Source of the DNA: Flammula alnicola
Lineage: Eukaryota > Basidiomycota > Agaricomycetes > Agaricales > Strophariaceae
NCBI GenBank assembly: GCA_015499995.1
Contig: JADNRV010000163.1
Coordinates: forward strand, 52,573-116,572
Direction: 5' to 3'
DNA length: 64,000 nt
The translations under genes were made by a program, and so were the position numbers. Position 1 is the first letter of the stretch; the number at the start of each line of letters is the position of its first letter. Shown piece by piece: positions 32,117-43,750 of this stretch. Below the pieces are notes generated by a model. That model saw only the letters and a program-made list of their open reading frames with translations. It had not been told where the DNA came from and ran no database searches.

Positions 32117-34082
32117 ATGCCCCCAAACCCGGTTCTGGTGGCGATCCGCTGAGCGGATCTCGCGCATCGGAGAGATTGTCTGGATTTGCGCCTCGGCGCA
32201 CTCCTGGAGTGGCTCGTCGTCTGCTTCGGCGCGGCCGCCTCTACCCCTGCGTCTCCCTCTCCTCAGAGGCAGACATATTCGTCTACAGTCCCTCAGCAAC
32301 AGCGGGACAAAACCCCAGTCAGTGAGCGCGAACGCACTCCTGTCTTTACTCCGTCGGCCCTGCCACCTCAGCAGGATCCGTCCCACTACCTCACGATGAG
32401 GATGTCGTTCTCGATTATGAGCGACTCCTCTTCCTGCTTCTCAATCGACAGCAGATCCCGCCCTGGAGGGTGAGCTCACATCTGCAATCGATGACATGTC
32501 CCGGAGTGCGAGGGCCATTGCAGCATGGATGAGGGGAAACCCGAGTTCATCTGACGATGCCCTTGCTCACCCTGCAACTGATCTCGCTGCTGCGATCGCC
32601 TCTCTGGTGGCTGCAGCTGAATCTACCGATGGACCGACATTACTGCGTCCGTCGTCGGAGACGAATCCCTCTCTCTGGGGTATGTCATCGGAGAGACCAT
32701 CTCAGGCCCAGACGACACCGTCATGAGGCCCAACACCGTCCCCTTCGCCCAGATCGACCCCATTCCAGTGATGCGGAGTTGTCTGCCATGGAGACTGACA
32801 CCACCTCACGCCCTCCCCTCCTCGTCAGGATAAGGGAAGGGTAGAGCCCCCACGAGCAAGGAGGGCCCAGCTCCTCGCCAGTCTCGCAAGAGGCCGGCGG
32901 ATTCTTACCTGAGGCCCCCGCCTCCTGTTCCCCCTCGACCTCAGGGTTGGAAAGCTGGTGTTCCTTGGAGCGCCGGTCCCCGTAAGCGCACGTTTGCTGA
33001 GCTTGCGGCAGCCAACCCTCTGTCGCAACGAGATCCTGTCATGGGCCGTAGTGCTCTTGGCAGGTATCCACCTCCGCCTCGCGTCCCTGCGATGCAAGCG
33101 GCCATCGATGAGCGGGTTTCTGCTGCCAAGAGGCAGAAGAAGCACCCCTCTTTCACCACTGCTGGCCCGTCACGCAAGCAGATCCTCCTCGCGTTTAGCG
33201 GCCCCTACACGAAGCCGCACGACACGAAACTCGTCGACCTGGTCCACAAGATCGACAAAGCCTTCCGCGATGCGGGCAGCGCCAATCGGGTGTTGTCTGC
33301 CTCGCACGCATATGATGGCATTTCTCTTGCCACTTCCCATGTGTCCACCCAAAGCGATCTCGATATCGCCCGAGGATGGGTGCATAGAATCCTTCCGGAG
33401 TCTGACACCGTCAAAGTGTCGGTCAGCCTCCCCTCTTCCACCTCGTACCTTCGGGTACTTGACCTACCTGCTTACGGCGATTTCGCCAGCAAGACCCTCA
33501 CCACAGGGGCCGAAGTGAAGATGGCAATTCTTGCCTCCACTTTCCGTCTTCGCTCCTTTCAAATCCGAGCCTCGGATTAAGCGCAACTCCCCGGCGAGCA
33601 CCACTTGTGTGGCGTTCATCAATATCTGGGACTCTCAGTCGGGAGCCCGCGCGAAGGCTCTTATCAACAAGACCTTCATGTTCCGTGGCAGGGCTTACCG
33701 CATTCTTGCGGCGCGCGCCAACCCCGGCGTCCCTCTCTGCACTAGATGCTGGAGGTGGGGCCATCCATCTAACGTTTGCAGGGCTCCCCAGCCCCGCTGC
33801 GCTCATTGCTCCGGGCCACACAAGGAGGAGGTACATCGTATCGCCGCGTCGTGTTGCAAGGGAAATCCCAAGGCAACTCCACCTATCCCACCTACTCCTG
33901 GTGGGGTGGACTGCCCTCATGCCCCGCGCTGCCCTAACTGTAAGGGCGCGCATAAACCTTACGACAGAAAGTGTCATTTCTGGCACAACCGGTACGATCG
34001 TGAATGGATCGATGCCAAATATGCCCAGGTACGTGATTATTGGAATCATCGTCGTGCACTCTACTCACAAAACGTAGCTTAA
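32117..34082 (+). pseudogene. LINE family 2 ORF1, multiple frameshifts
   Basis: ORF1 starts at 32117 in the same context as the copy at 19528, but 1 bp is lost immediately (ATGCCCCCAAACCC against ATGCCCCCCAAACCC). Further small losses occur near 32220, 32395, 32430, 32630, 32760 and 33536. The C-terminal zinc knuckles (CTRCWRWGHPSNVC, CAHCSGPHKEEVH) are readable. It is non-functional. Confidence 0.86.
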
Positions 34083-37000
34083 TGCAGGCACAATCGCTTG
34101 ATGAGATACGGGTTTTGAGTTGGAACGTGGCGAGGGACGGGATGTCCCTCGATGTAATCCTTAGCACTTGTACAAATATATATGACGTGTTATTCATCCA
34201 AGAGCCTCCATGGAGGCACATAAGAACCGCCCCGTCTGCGAAGAGCAGAAAGGGTGAAGATGTAGTCGGCGCGCCCAACCATCCAGATTGGTTGGCCATG
34301 GTGCGCCCCACCACCCCTGACGAGCGACCCCGAGTCATGACCTATGTTTCGACTAGGTCAGCCCGGTATCGCCCGGCTCAACGGAGGGATATTATTGATC
34401 ATCCCGATATCATGGTACTCTCGCTCTCCTCGGGCGAGAGTTCCTTCTACCTTCTGAACGTGTATTCAGATTCCGATCATGGAGCTATTAACTGGCTCCG
34501 GGATCATGATCGAGATCTTCCCCGATGTCATCTGATGATGGGAGATTTTAACGCACACTCTCCGGATTGGGACCCTGGTTCTGCTCGGGAGGGGTGTGCC
34601 TTATCGCTGCAACAATCTGCGGCCATCCTTGGACTTGAGCTTGCCGCTTTTGGCAACCCTGGGCCCACACACATTCCGAGAGATCGCACCAAGCGCAGCA
34701 CGGTGATCGATCTGGCTTTTGTTCCCCCCGATCAGGTGGTGAATGAGTCTACTGTCCGATGCCCGGACATCCAGCTTAATCGGACACATTCCGATCTATA
34801 CTACACTGGACATCCTTCCCGCCCCTGACGGGGCAGTTCGGATGTCTCTTCCTACGGAGTCTGTTGAGGCCTTCGTTAAATCTATCACTTCGGGACTTGC
34901 GACTGTAGATCCAAAAGCCCCGCTGACTACCGAGGATCAGATTGATACTGCGGCTCAAGAAGTGGCGCAGATTTTCTCAGAGGCGTGGTCTGCCCATGCT
35001 AAAGAGACCTCTATTACTAAGCGTTCGAAGCCCTGGTGGTCCCAGGAGTGCTCTGACGCCCTGCTCAAATTTCGTGGGGATCGCTCCCCCGAGAATTGGA
35101 AATCCTTTCGGAAATTAGTCCAGGAAACGAAACGTGTTTTCTTCGATGATCGCATTGGAGAGATCGCGGGTACTAATAAGCGGCCGTGGGACCTTATGAA
35201 TTGGGTCCAGCAACGGAAGCTCCCTCCCAGTGAGGCTATCCAGTATCGTGGAGAGCCTTGCAATGATTTGCCTGCCTTGTGGGATGCCCTACATGGCACG
35301 TACAACTCAGCGTCGGATAGAACATACGATGATGCTCTCTTGGAGTCCATCCCGCAACTTCCTGTTCGGGAATGGGCTCCATTCTCCCCGCTGGAACTCA
35401 CGGAAGCTCTTTCTGCGTGTTCCGGTCTTTCTTCTCCGGGTCCGGATCATGTCAATTGGTCCCACCTGAAGAAGATTGTACGTTGGGACCCCCACTCTGT
35501 GGAGGTCCTTATCTCGATTGCTAATGCCTGCATGCGTGTGGGTCATTGGCCGTCTCCCTTTAAGGAATCTATGTCGGTTATTATCCCTAAGCCCGGCAAG
35601 CCCTCGTACTCTACCCCTAAGGCGTTCAGGCCTATTGTGCTTCTGAACACTTTGGGGAAACTCATCGAGAAAATGATCTCGAATCGCATTCAGTTCGATG
35701 CTGTCGGACAGGATATATTTCACCCGAATCAGGTTGGAGGTGTTAGGGGACGCTCCACCGAGGATGCGGGTCTGTTTTTGACACATATGGTGAGGGCTGG
35801 GTGGGCGAGAGGGTTGAGGACTAGCGTCCTTGCCTTTGACCTTGCTCAGTTCTTCCCTTCCCTTAATCACGAGGTTCTCGTGATAATTCTCCGGAAGCTT
35901 GGCTTTCCGCCTCTGGTGGTCAAGTTTTTTAGTTCTTATCTGGTAGAGAGGAAGACGCAGTATGCGTGGAACTCCTTCCTGTCAGATCCTCTGCAGGCAG
36001 ATGTGGGCGTGGGACAGGGCTCCGCCTTGTCCCCTGTCTTGTCTGCTATTTACTTGGCGCCTATCATGTGTCTCTTCTACAAGAGGTGCCGTGAGATTCA
36101 TCTTGCAGTCGACCTTCTGTCATATGTAGATGATGGTACTCTGATTTCTCAGGAGGCCGGACTCGATCCCAATGTTGTGAACCTTCGCAAGGCTTACAAG
36201 ATTATATTTGAGCTCTTTACCAAGTTCGCTCTCGCTCTGGAGCACGCGAAGTCGGAGATCTTTCACTTCGACAACACGGCTTCAGTTTATAATCCTGCCA
36301 TTGATTTGGGTGAAGAGCCCTACACTGCAGGAAAATGGCTCAAGCCTAAGCCGTTCTGGCGATATCTTGGGTTTTACTTTGATCGCAAGCTCACTTTTAA
36401 AGAGCATGTGAGATACTATTCCACCAAGGGATTCACATCGGTCGTATCGATGAGAATGCTTGGGTCTTCTACCAGAGGGCTGCCGCCACATCTTAAGCGC
36501 CTCCTCTACCGCACGTGTGTTATCCCCATAATTACATATGGTTACCGCATGTGGTATTTCCGCAACGCCCGGAACAAGGGGCTTATTGCGCAACTTACCA
36601 ACGTTCAGCGTAAGGCTGGGCTTTGGATTACTGGGTGCTTCTGCACTTCTCCCTCGCATGGCGTCAAGGCCCTTGCCGGCCTTCTGCCCATGCCCTTACT
36701 TTTGGACAGATTGAACTCTCAGGCAGTTGCTCAGATCTCTCTCTTGTCTGATACACACCCGGTTCGGTCATTTATGGCTGGGCCCTTACTTAAGAAAGCC
36801 ACCCCTCACAAGATGGCGATCGCGAACTTTACCGAGCGTCAACGAGAAAAGTTGCGCGGCGGACTTGTGGGCAATGCATTGTTCCACCCCGCTGGTCTGG
36901 AAGACCTGGAGCCTTTTGCTCCAGACGCCAGGCCTGGACATCGTCTAATGGACCGGCATGCAAGCCGGTTTACATGGATGGACAAACCCCGTATCAGCAG

Positions 37001-37952
37001 GGCCGAAGACCCTGATGCTGCGTGGAAAATCATACTGGACAAACTCATCGAAAAGTGTGATGATGAGCCACGTACCGCATATGCTGGTGTCGACGGCTCG
37101 GTCCCTCCGGGGCCCTGGCAGGCCGCCAACGGCATTGTTATCAAACGGCAGGGTGCACTGGTACTGGCCAGGTGTCACTCTTCCGGTCGAGCTATTAGCA
37201 CTGACGCTGAGCTCGATGCCATTTCGGTGGCCATCTCTGCAATGGTAGCATTCGGAGACGTCACCAGGATAGTCATTTTCACGGATTCAATGCATGCTGC
37301 TCGAATGGCCGTTGATCCTTCCCCGCATTCTCATCAGGGTTCCTCTCTGATAGTATGTCGGACACTTGAACGGTGGTTCCAAGGTGGTGGTAACCGTAAA
37401 GTCGTTTTTGCAGAGTCCCCCTCCGATATGGAGTGGGACATTCATCAAGAGGCTCACGACCTCGTCCTTGGGTTTCCAGGTGTACCTGTTACACCGAATA
37501 CCCCTCTATCTATCGCTTGGCTTAAGAATAAAGCCGACACTGTAGCGCGGGATGCCTGGTCGACAGAGGTCGACGAGGTTCCCAATTTACTTGGCTCCAA
37601 CTTTCTGGAGTTAGAGGATCTAAAGGGTAATCCTCTCCGTCCGACCCCCGTTCGCGGTGGGCCGTGGCTTGAAGTCGGCGGCCGCAACTCTCAGTTGTTC
37701 GCCCGCATGTGCCGTGCCATCACGAATCATGCTCCGATCGGCTCGTACTACGAGCGGTTCAAAATCGATGACCTGTTGGCTCTCGGGTGCGTGTGCGGGA
37801 AATATCCACAGACTCGTGCACATATTTTCAAGTGCCCCAAGCTCTTGATGCTACCTCACAGGGCTCCGCACCTAGTGTGGGGTCTTGAGAAATTTTTGAC
37901 TGACAACGTTATGGCGTTTGCTTTCAACCGGCCCCCAGCTGGAGTCGGATGA
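34082..37952 (+). pseudogene. LINE family 2 ORF2, single frameshift
   Basis: ORF2 opens in the TAATG overlap at 34080-34084. The frame is open to about 34780, where small losses (CAGCTTAATCGGACACATTCC against CAGCTTAAGTCGGATCATATTCC) break it in the SDHIPI motif of the endonuclease. From there it is open to the stop at 37950-37952. RT (LLSYVDDGTLI), RNase H (GVDGS, STDAELDA, FTDSMHAAR) and CCHC are intact. It is nearly a full-length protein. Confidence 0.9.
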
Positions 37953-38410
37953 GGGACTCTGGATGGGGGGTGATCCTAGGTGTCGTTGGGGCCTTGGCCC
38001 AAGACCTAGTGCCCGCAGGTGTTTCCATTTATGGTGCGATAAATCCCGCGAGGGCCGCAGCCGTGTTCGTTGCATGGCTTCGCTTGTGACTCTCTGAGTC
38101 TATGGCACGCATCATTTGGAGGACCCGCCATGGTGTAACGACAACGTCGAGTTTGCCAACGAAGTGGGGAGAGCCGGGCAAGCTCTGACTTCATCTGGGT
38201 GACCCCCCTGTCCACCCTTTAATCCATATCTACCTTACGTTCGGTAGCGTTAACAACGCCGCGTGGTTGTATTTCCTGGGCTGCGAGGTCCGCTATTTGG
38301 GTTTCAGGCTGCAGCGCAGCCAATTCCTCTCTTTTGCTTTGGGTATTGTAGCGTACTCGCTTGTATTAGATAGGGTCCGGACTGCGATCGTGCACCGGCA
38401 TATAAATTGT

Positions 38411-38443
<33 letters not shown>

Positions 38444-38457
38444 TGACATCCTCACCC

Positions 38458-40322
38458 TTTCTGGTTGTAGCAAACGGGGTGGTCCTTGTGTGTTGCCAAG
38501 GGGTTCTTGAACGAATATGATATCATAGATGTTGGTACATGTAGATAGTATTACATCCAGGGACATCCTGTCCCTGGCCACGTTCCAGCTCAGCACCTGC
38601 ACTTCATCCAGCATTGGTTGTACTGGCATTAAGCTACGTTATGTGAGCGACGGATGGGATGACGATTTAGCCAGAAATCATGTACCTCAGCATATTTGGC
38701 CTCGATCCATGGACGATCGAAACAGTGACGCCAGAATGAGCACTTGCTCGAAGAGGCCTAATGATCCTTGTGGCACGAAGGGCACCACGCAGAGTGAGGG
38801 CAGTCCGTACCAAGCAGAGTGCCTTTGGTCGGGGGCTTAGCCTCCAGGTGAGGTTTGCAGCACAAGGCAGCGATGCGATGCACATCGGTCTTGTGTGGGC
38901 CAGAGCAGCGCGCACAGATGGGCAGGCGTGCCCTGCAAGAAGTCTTCGGGTGGCCCCACCTCCAGCAGCGAGTGCAGAGGGAAACACCAATGCTAGCGGT
39001 GGCTGGGCGAATCAAAATCACCCTGCCGTGGAACATGAACATCTTGTTGATAAGACGCTTCGCACGTTGACCCGATTGCGAGTCATGGATTTCGAAAAAC
39101 GCATGAGCAGTAGTGCTCACTGGTGAGTTCCGGATGACCCGTGGAGGACCCGCGAGCATGATGTCGATGGCAAGAGGATAGGCGAGCATCACCATTTTCA
39201 CCTCATCACCAGTGGTGGGGACCCTAGTGACATAGTCACTGAAGGCAGGAAGATCGATAGCCTTGAGATAAGACTTCAAAGTGGGAAGACCGACCCACAC
39301 GTCGAGCGTGTCAGATGTAGGAGTGATAGCATGGACAAAGCCACGGATAACGTTGAGGTCAGCCTCGTTGGCCACACCAGAGGTAGCGAGGGATATACCC
39401 TCATATGCACGAGAAGCAGACAGGACCCTCCGGGTCCTGGCTACATCTTGCAGTCCTTTATCGATCTTGTCGCAAAGTTCGATGAGTTTACTGTCTGCGG
39501 GGCGAGCCCCAGGGCCAGAGTATTGAATCAGGACCTGCTTGCGGGTAGGTCTAGATGAAGTAAACGATGGGGCAGCCTTCTGCTTCTTAGCAGGCAGCGG
39601 TCCCGTTGGATTCGCGAGGAAGCATTTGTTGCCAGAGAGTTCCGCCTGCATGGCAGGAACCCGAGGCACGGGTGGATATCGAGGGGGGCCACCACCAAGG
39701 GCACTACAGCCCATGGCAGGGTCCCTCTGGGACAGCAGGTTGGCTGCAGCCATCTCAGCATAGCTAAGACGACTGCTCTTCCAGCCAGCTGGCCAAGGAG
39801 GAATGGGAGGCGGAGGCCTCAGATGAGAATCCACCGGCCTCTTGAGAGGTTGACGGGGTGCCTCTGCACCAGATGGCACTGTGAACGCTGGTGCCCTAGC
39901 CTTGCCAGTGGACTTCCTAGTCCTGGGGGCGGGGGTCGAGGATGACATCCCAGTGTCCATGTCAGTGTCCATAGGACCTGACCTGGAGGCACCAGGGAGG
40001 ATGGAGGCCATGGAGACATGAATCGTCTCCTCATGGGGGGCGACCGAGGCCACAACCGTCGAAGTGAGTTCGTGGACAGTGCGATTACCGTCCACATTGA
40101 GTGTAGTGGCTTCCCACCATGAAAATGTGTACACCGCTGACATAAACCCAACAATGGACGAAGCAAGAGGTCGCGATACCTCTGAACCAGCGCTATCCAA
40201 AGCCTCGCCGCCGGAGTGATGAAACCAGGACGATGCCATCTGAAGAGACTCAGATAGGTGGTGCATCACCTCGTCGTCTGTCTCCATAGGAGGGGTGGTG
40301 CTACCATGGGTAGGAGGACCTG
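38458..40322 (-). mobile_element. Host LINE H1, segment 1 (ORF1 and ORF2 start; 5' end)
   Basis: This is the 5' part of H1 on the minus strand. It enters at about 40322, truncated inside ORF1, and runs to the first ORF2 codons (MPVQPMLDEVQVLSWNVARD, ATG at 38627-38629). Its right border joins plus-strand family 2 ORF2 sequence (H0). The matching TSD should lie left of the window, so it cannot be tested here. Confidence 0.88.
38629..40322 (-). pseudogene. LINE family 1 ORF1 in H1, with a nonsense codon
   Basis: This is ORF1 from within the low-complexity region to the TAATG overlap. It has a Trp-to-stop change at about 38755-38757 (CHKDH then stop, where relatives have KDHWASS). Zinc clusters CTRCWRWGHPKTSC and CARCSGPHKTDVH are kept. 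It is about 90% like the family 1 copy at 6927, so it is older than the other copies. Confidence 0.86.
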
Positions 40323-41342
40323 CAATGCCAAAGAGAGCTCTATTACTAAGTGTTCGAAGCCCTGGTGGTCCCAGGAGTGCTCTGACGCCTTGCTCAAATT
40401 TCGTGGGGAGCGATCCTCCAAGAATTGGAAATCCTTTCAGAAGGTAGTCCGGGAAACGAAACATGTTTTCTTCAATGATCGCATCGGAGAGATCGCGGGC
40501 ACTAATAAGCGACCGTGGGACCTAATGAACTGGGTCGAGCAATGGAAGCTCCCTCCTAGCGAGGCCATCCAGTATCGTGGAGAGCCTTGCAATGATTTGC
40601 CTGCCTTGTGGGATGCCCTACATGGACGTACAACTCGGCGTCAGATAGAACATACGATGCTACTCTCTTGGAGTCCATCCCGCAACTTCCTGTACGGAAA
40701 TGAGCTCCCTTTTCCCCGCTGGAACTCACAGAAGCTCTTTCTGCATGTTCCGGTCTCTCTTCTCTGGGTCCGGATCATGTCAACTGGTCCCACCTGAAGA
40801 AGATTGTACGTCGGGACCCCCACTCAGTGGAGGTCCTCATCTCGATTGCTAATGCCTGCATGCGTGTGGGTCACTGGCCGTCTCCCTTCAAGGAATCTAT
40901 GTCGGTTATTATCCCCAAACCCGGCAAGCCCTCGTACTCCACCCCTAAGGCGTTCAGGCCTATTGTGCTTCTGAACACTGTGGGGAAGCTTATCGAGAAA
41001 ATGATCTCTAATCGCATTCAGTTCGACGCTGTTGGACAGGATATATTTCACCCGAATCAGGTTGGAGGCGTCAGGGGACGCTCCACCAAGGATGCGGGTC
41101 TGTTTTTGACACACATGGTGAGGGCTGGGTGGGCAAGAGGGTTGAGGACTAGCATCCTTGCCTTTGACCTCGCTCAGTTCTTTCCGTCTCTCAACCACAA
41201 GGTTCTCGTGATTATTCTCCGGAAGCTTAGCTTTCCACCCTTGGTGGTCAAGTTTTTCAGCTCTTATCTGGTAGAAAGGAAGATGCAGTATGCGCGGAAC
41301 TCCTTTCTGTCGGACCCTCTGCAAGCGGATGTGGGTGTGGGA
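40323..41342 (+). mobile_element. Family 2 LINE fragment H0 (outermost host), segment 1
   Basis: Plus-strand family 2 ORF2 sequence runs from the end of the endonuclease region (KESSITKCSKPWWSQECSD) through RT motif A (LAFDLAQFFPSLNH) to DVGVG. The H1 insertion cuts it on the left and a hAT element at 41343 on the right. A deletion near 40625 (CATGGACGTAC against CATGGCACGTAC) shifts the frame. It is the oldest layer of the nest. Confidence 0.88.
41335..41342. repeat. 8 bp TSD of the hAT element 41343-42377 (left copy)
   Basis: GTGTGGGA is repeated at 42378-42385. Joining them restores the LINE sequence GTGGG[CT]GTGGGACAGGGC. Confidence 0.85.
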
Positions 41343-42377
41343 TGAGGTCTTTGCTGTGCCCCTCTTATTCCTACCGGAATCCGGTGGAATATAGGGCCAT
41401 TTCGGTGGAATCTCCTGCCAAATTTCTGAAATTTTTTGAAAAAGGGGCAAATTCTGAGATTCCACTGGAATGTTGACCGGAATGCAACAGGAGTGGAATG
41501 GCTGGAATGGAACAACCAGATATTCCACTGGAATGGAATAGAAATGCATTATGATTTGGTGATTTCTGATGTCTATATATAGAAATAGACATCAGTTCCT
41601 GTCTGTGGTATTGAAATAAAATTGGATAGTGTGCCAAGACATATTCCCAATTAGGAAATTCAATATTTGGATTAGGTGATTTTGAAAAGACTCAGGTTTG
41701 GTCGAGTTTTTTGCAGTTTTCTCATCAATGAGAGCAGCAGATCACATGATTTCTAAAGGTACACAGGTTTCACAGCAGGTGCTATAATTACCTTTTTAGG
41801 CATAAAATTCCCACGGTCCTCAAAACAGCCTAAATATGGTAATATTGCCTGTCTGGGACACATAATATAGATATATTTAGAATCTCCTCAAAATGCTAAA
41901 TCTGATGGTACCTTATTGACCCTGAATCACTCACACGTCAGTCACATAACATATGTATCTCAAATAGACAAATAAGACATATAAAGGAGTCAATTTGTAT
42001 ATGTCACACAGGTGTGACATGTGACTCCTGTGCCTGAATTTTTGGTTTCAGACACCTGCCAGATTAGGGTGGACCCTGTGGTTTTCGCAACCTATTTTAG
42101 ATGATTTCACCCTAAATTTCTATATTTAGATTTGGATTTTGTGGGGTGGTTTTTGGACAAAGGGCCTGGAATACAGGAGAGGTGTGATTTTTTTGACAAA
42201 TTCAAAGGCCTGTGACATATGACATCTAAATTAAACAAAATACAATGTATTCCCGTCCATTCAAGTGGATTTTGGTCCTATTCCAGTCCATTCCAGTTTC
42301 ATTCCACTGGATTCCAGTCCCATTCCACTGGATTCCAGTCATTCCAACCGGAATAGGTGGGGCACAGCAAAGTACTG
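41343..42377. mobile_element. Non-autonomous hAT element, family A copy 1
   Basis: This 1,035 bp AT-rich element has inverted ends containing CTTTGCTGTGCCCC about 6 bp inside each border. It has an 8 bp TSD (GTGTGGGA) and dense subterminal GGAATnCC / ATTCCnnnGGAAT repeats (ATTCCACTGGAATGGAA type) on both sides. Its core (GAGTTTTTTGC…CACATGATTT…CCCACGGTCC…TGATGGTACC) is homologous to the element at 46034-46992. It has no ORF. It is mobilised, by inference, by a hAT transposase. Confidence 0.82.
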
Positions 42378-42385
42378 GTGTGGGA

Positions 42386-42699
42386 CAGGGCTCTGCCTTG
42401 TCTCCTGTCCTGTCTGCTATTTACCTGGCGCCTATTATGTGTTTATTCTACAAGAGGTGCCGTAAGATTCATCTTGCGGTCGACCTTCTGTCATATGTAG
42501 ATGATGGTACCCTGATTTCTCAGGAGACCGGACTCGATCCCAATGTTGTAAACCTTCGTAAGGCTTACAAGATTATATTTGAGCTCTTTACCAAGTTCGC
42601 TCTCGCTCTGGAGCACGCGAAGTCGGAGATTTTTCACTTCGACAACACGGCTTCAGTTTATAACCCTGCCATTGATTTGGGTGAAGAGCCCTACACTGG
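42386..42699 (+). mobile_element. H0 LINE fragment, segment 2 (RT motifs B and C)
   Basis: This continues family 2 RT (GQGSALSPVLSAIYLAPIM…LLSYVDDGTLIS…DLGEEPYT), then stops abruptly at 42699. The remaining 3' half of ORF2 and the tail are absent. Confidence 0.88.
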
Positions 42700-42879
42700 G
42701 ATGCTGCGCGGAGGTGGATACCTACCAAGGGCACTAGGGCCTGAGGCAGGATCACGCTGCGACAAAGGGTTGGCCGCTGTGAGCTCAGCAAAAGTGCGCT
42801 TGCAGGGTTTCGGCTTTGTGGCAGTGAGAATAGGAGGCGGGGGCCTCACGCTGTGCAGAGGCAACAGAGCCTGTAAATA
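42700..42879 (-). mobile_element. Inverted shard of family 2 ORF1
   Basis: On the minus strand this reads as the family 2 ORF1 region around RTFAEL.AANPLSQRDPASGPSALGRYPPP, joined directly to H0 in the opposite sense. There is no A tail or TSD. It probably reflects a rearrangement between two LINE copies. Confidence 0.72.
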
Positions 42880-43742
42880 GTGATTACAGTTATCATGGGA
42901 AAAAATAAATAAAAGTATGAGCAGTGCATTTAAAACATGAATTATAATGACAAGTAAAAGAAGCAATAATAATACATTTTATATACCATGAGTAATTATG
43001 AAAGAAATTATTTATAAGAATAAAGTAGAAAATGATCAATAATTTTCAGCTTCTATTTTTAAGTAAAAGAAGAAGCACCCAAAGAAGCTGCATCCAAAGA
43101 CCCTGTCAAAATTATAAACCAACAGCCAACATGCAGCCATACAAAGTAATAATTCCTAATAAGGATGGGTACTGGGTAGAGCCAATTGAACAATGTTAAA
43201 TAGCCCTGGATGCATGGTAGGCTCACACTCAGTTCACTTTGACCCAATTAACTAGTCCAATGTCTGCTATTCCTTCTGCCTCTGTGTTTTCTGCCACTCC
43301 TGCTATTGAAGTGAGGGCATTCCTGCTGATATTTCCAATATTGGCACTATAATTCACTCTGGAGGAAGTAACTTCAGGTGGAGTACCAAGAAGTATTTTT
43401 TAACCTACAGCTACAGGCAAGTATATTCCTTTGGATAATTTAATATATTATTAATATTGCAGTAGGTTAGTGATAGACCTTTCACTAAGGTCACTGTTTT
43501 AATGGACAGGCTTAAGCTTAAGCCAGCCAAATAGTTTGCAGTGCAAGTGTTTTGTGAAGATGGAGGCTGTCACTGGCATGTTCTGGTGTGCTGGGACAAA
43601 GTTTTGTGCTCAGACATTCTAGAGTCATGGACATTGATAGTGTTCATCCTTATATTAGAATGTAGGCACTTTTTTTAAACCAAAGTTATTAATTATAACT
43701 ATTTTTTTTTAGAGTTTCCACAGAACACAATATAAATAAAGT
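42880..43742. other. AT-rich spacer with no gene recognised
   Basis: About 860 bp of AT-rich sequence lies between the LINE nest and the hAT element. The short open frames have no recognisable domain or codon pattern. It may be relic DNA or original intergenic sequence. Confidence 0.6.
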
Positions 43743-43750
43743 GATCCAGT
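43743..43750. repeat. 8 bp TSD of the large hAT element (left copy)
   Basis: GATCCAGT precedes the left end (TAAGGCTAAGCGC) and follows the right end at 53576-53583. Confidence 0.92.

Larger units (their letters stand above)
31984..38442 (+). mobile_element. Family 2 LINE, full length (6.46 kb)
   Basis: This is a complete family 2 LINE with a 133 bp leader, both ORFs, the 3' UTR and a 26 bp A tail (38417-38442). The TSD is ATGACATCCTCACCC (31969-31983 and 38443-38457). It is inserted in the endonuclease part of H1. Its 3' UTR lacks about 60 bp of the GC-rich stretch present in the other family 2 copies (between CTGCAGYGCAG and CAATTYCT), so it may be a subfamily. Confidence 0.94.

Noticed and set aside
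41343..42377. CRISPR-like or satellite interpretation of the repeated ATTCC…GGAAT units
   Set aside because: Spacing is irregular, units lie in both orientations near the ends, and the block has an 8 bp TSD, so they are subterminal repeats of a DNA transposon.
43251..43340. Possible short exon (MSAIPSASVFSATPAIEV)
   Set aside because: The reading is short and Ser/Ala-rich, without splice context, homologue or continuation.
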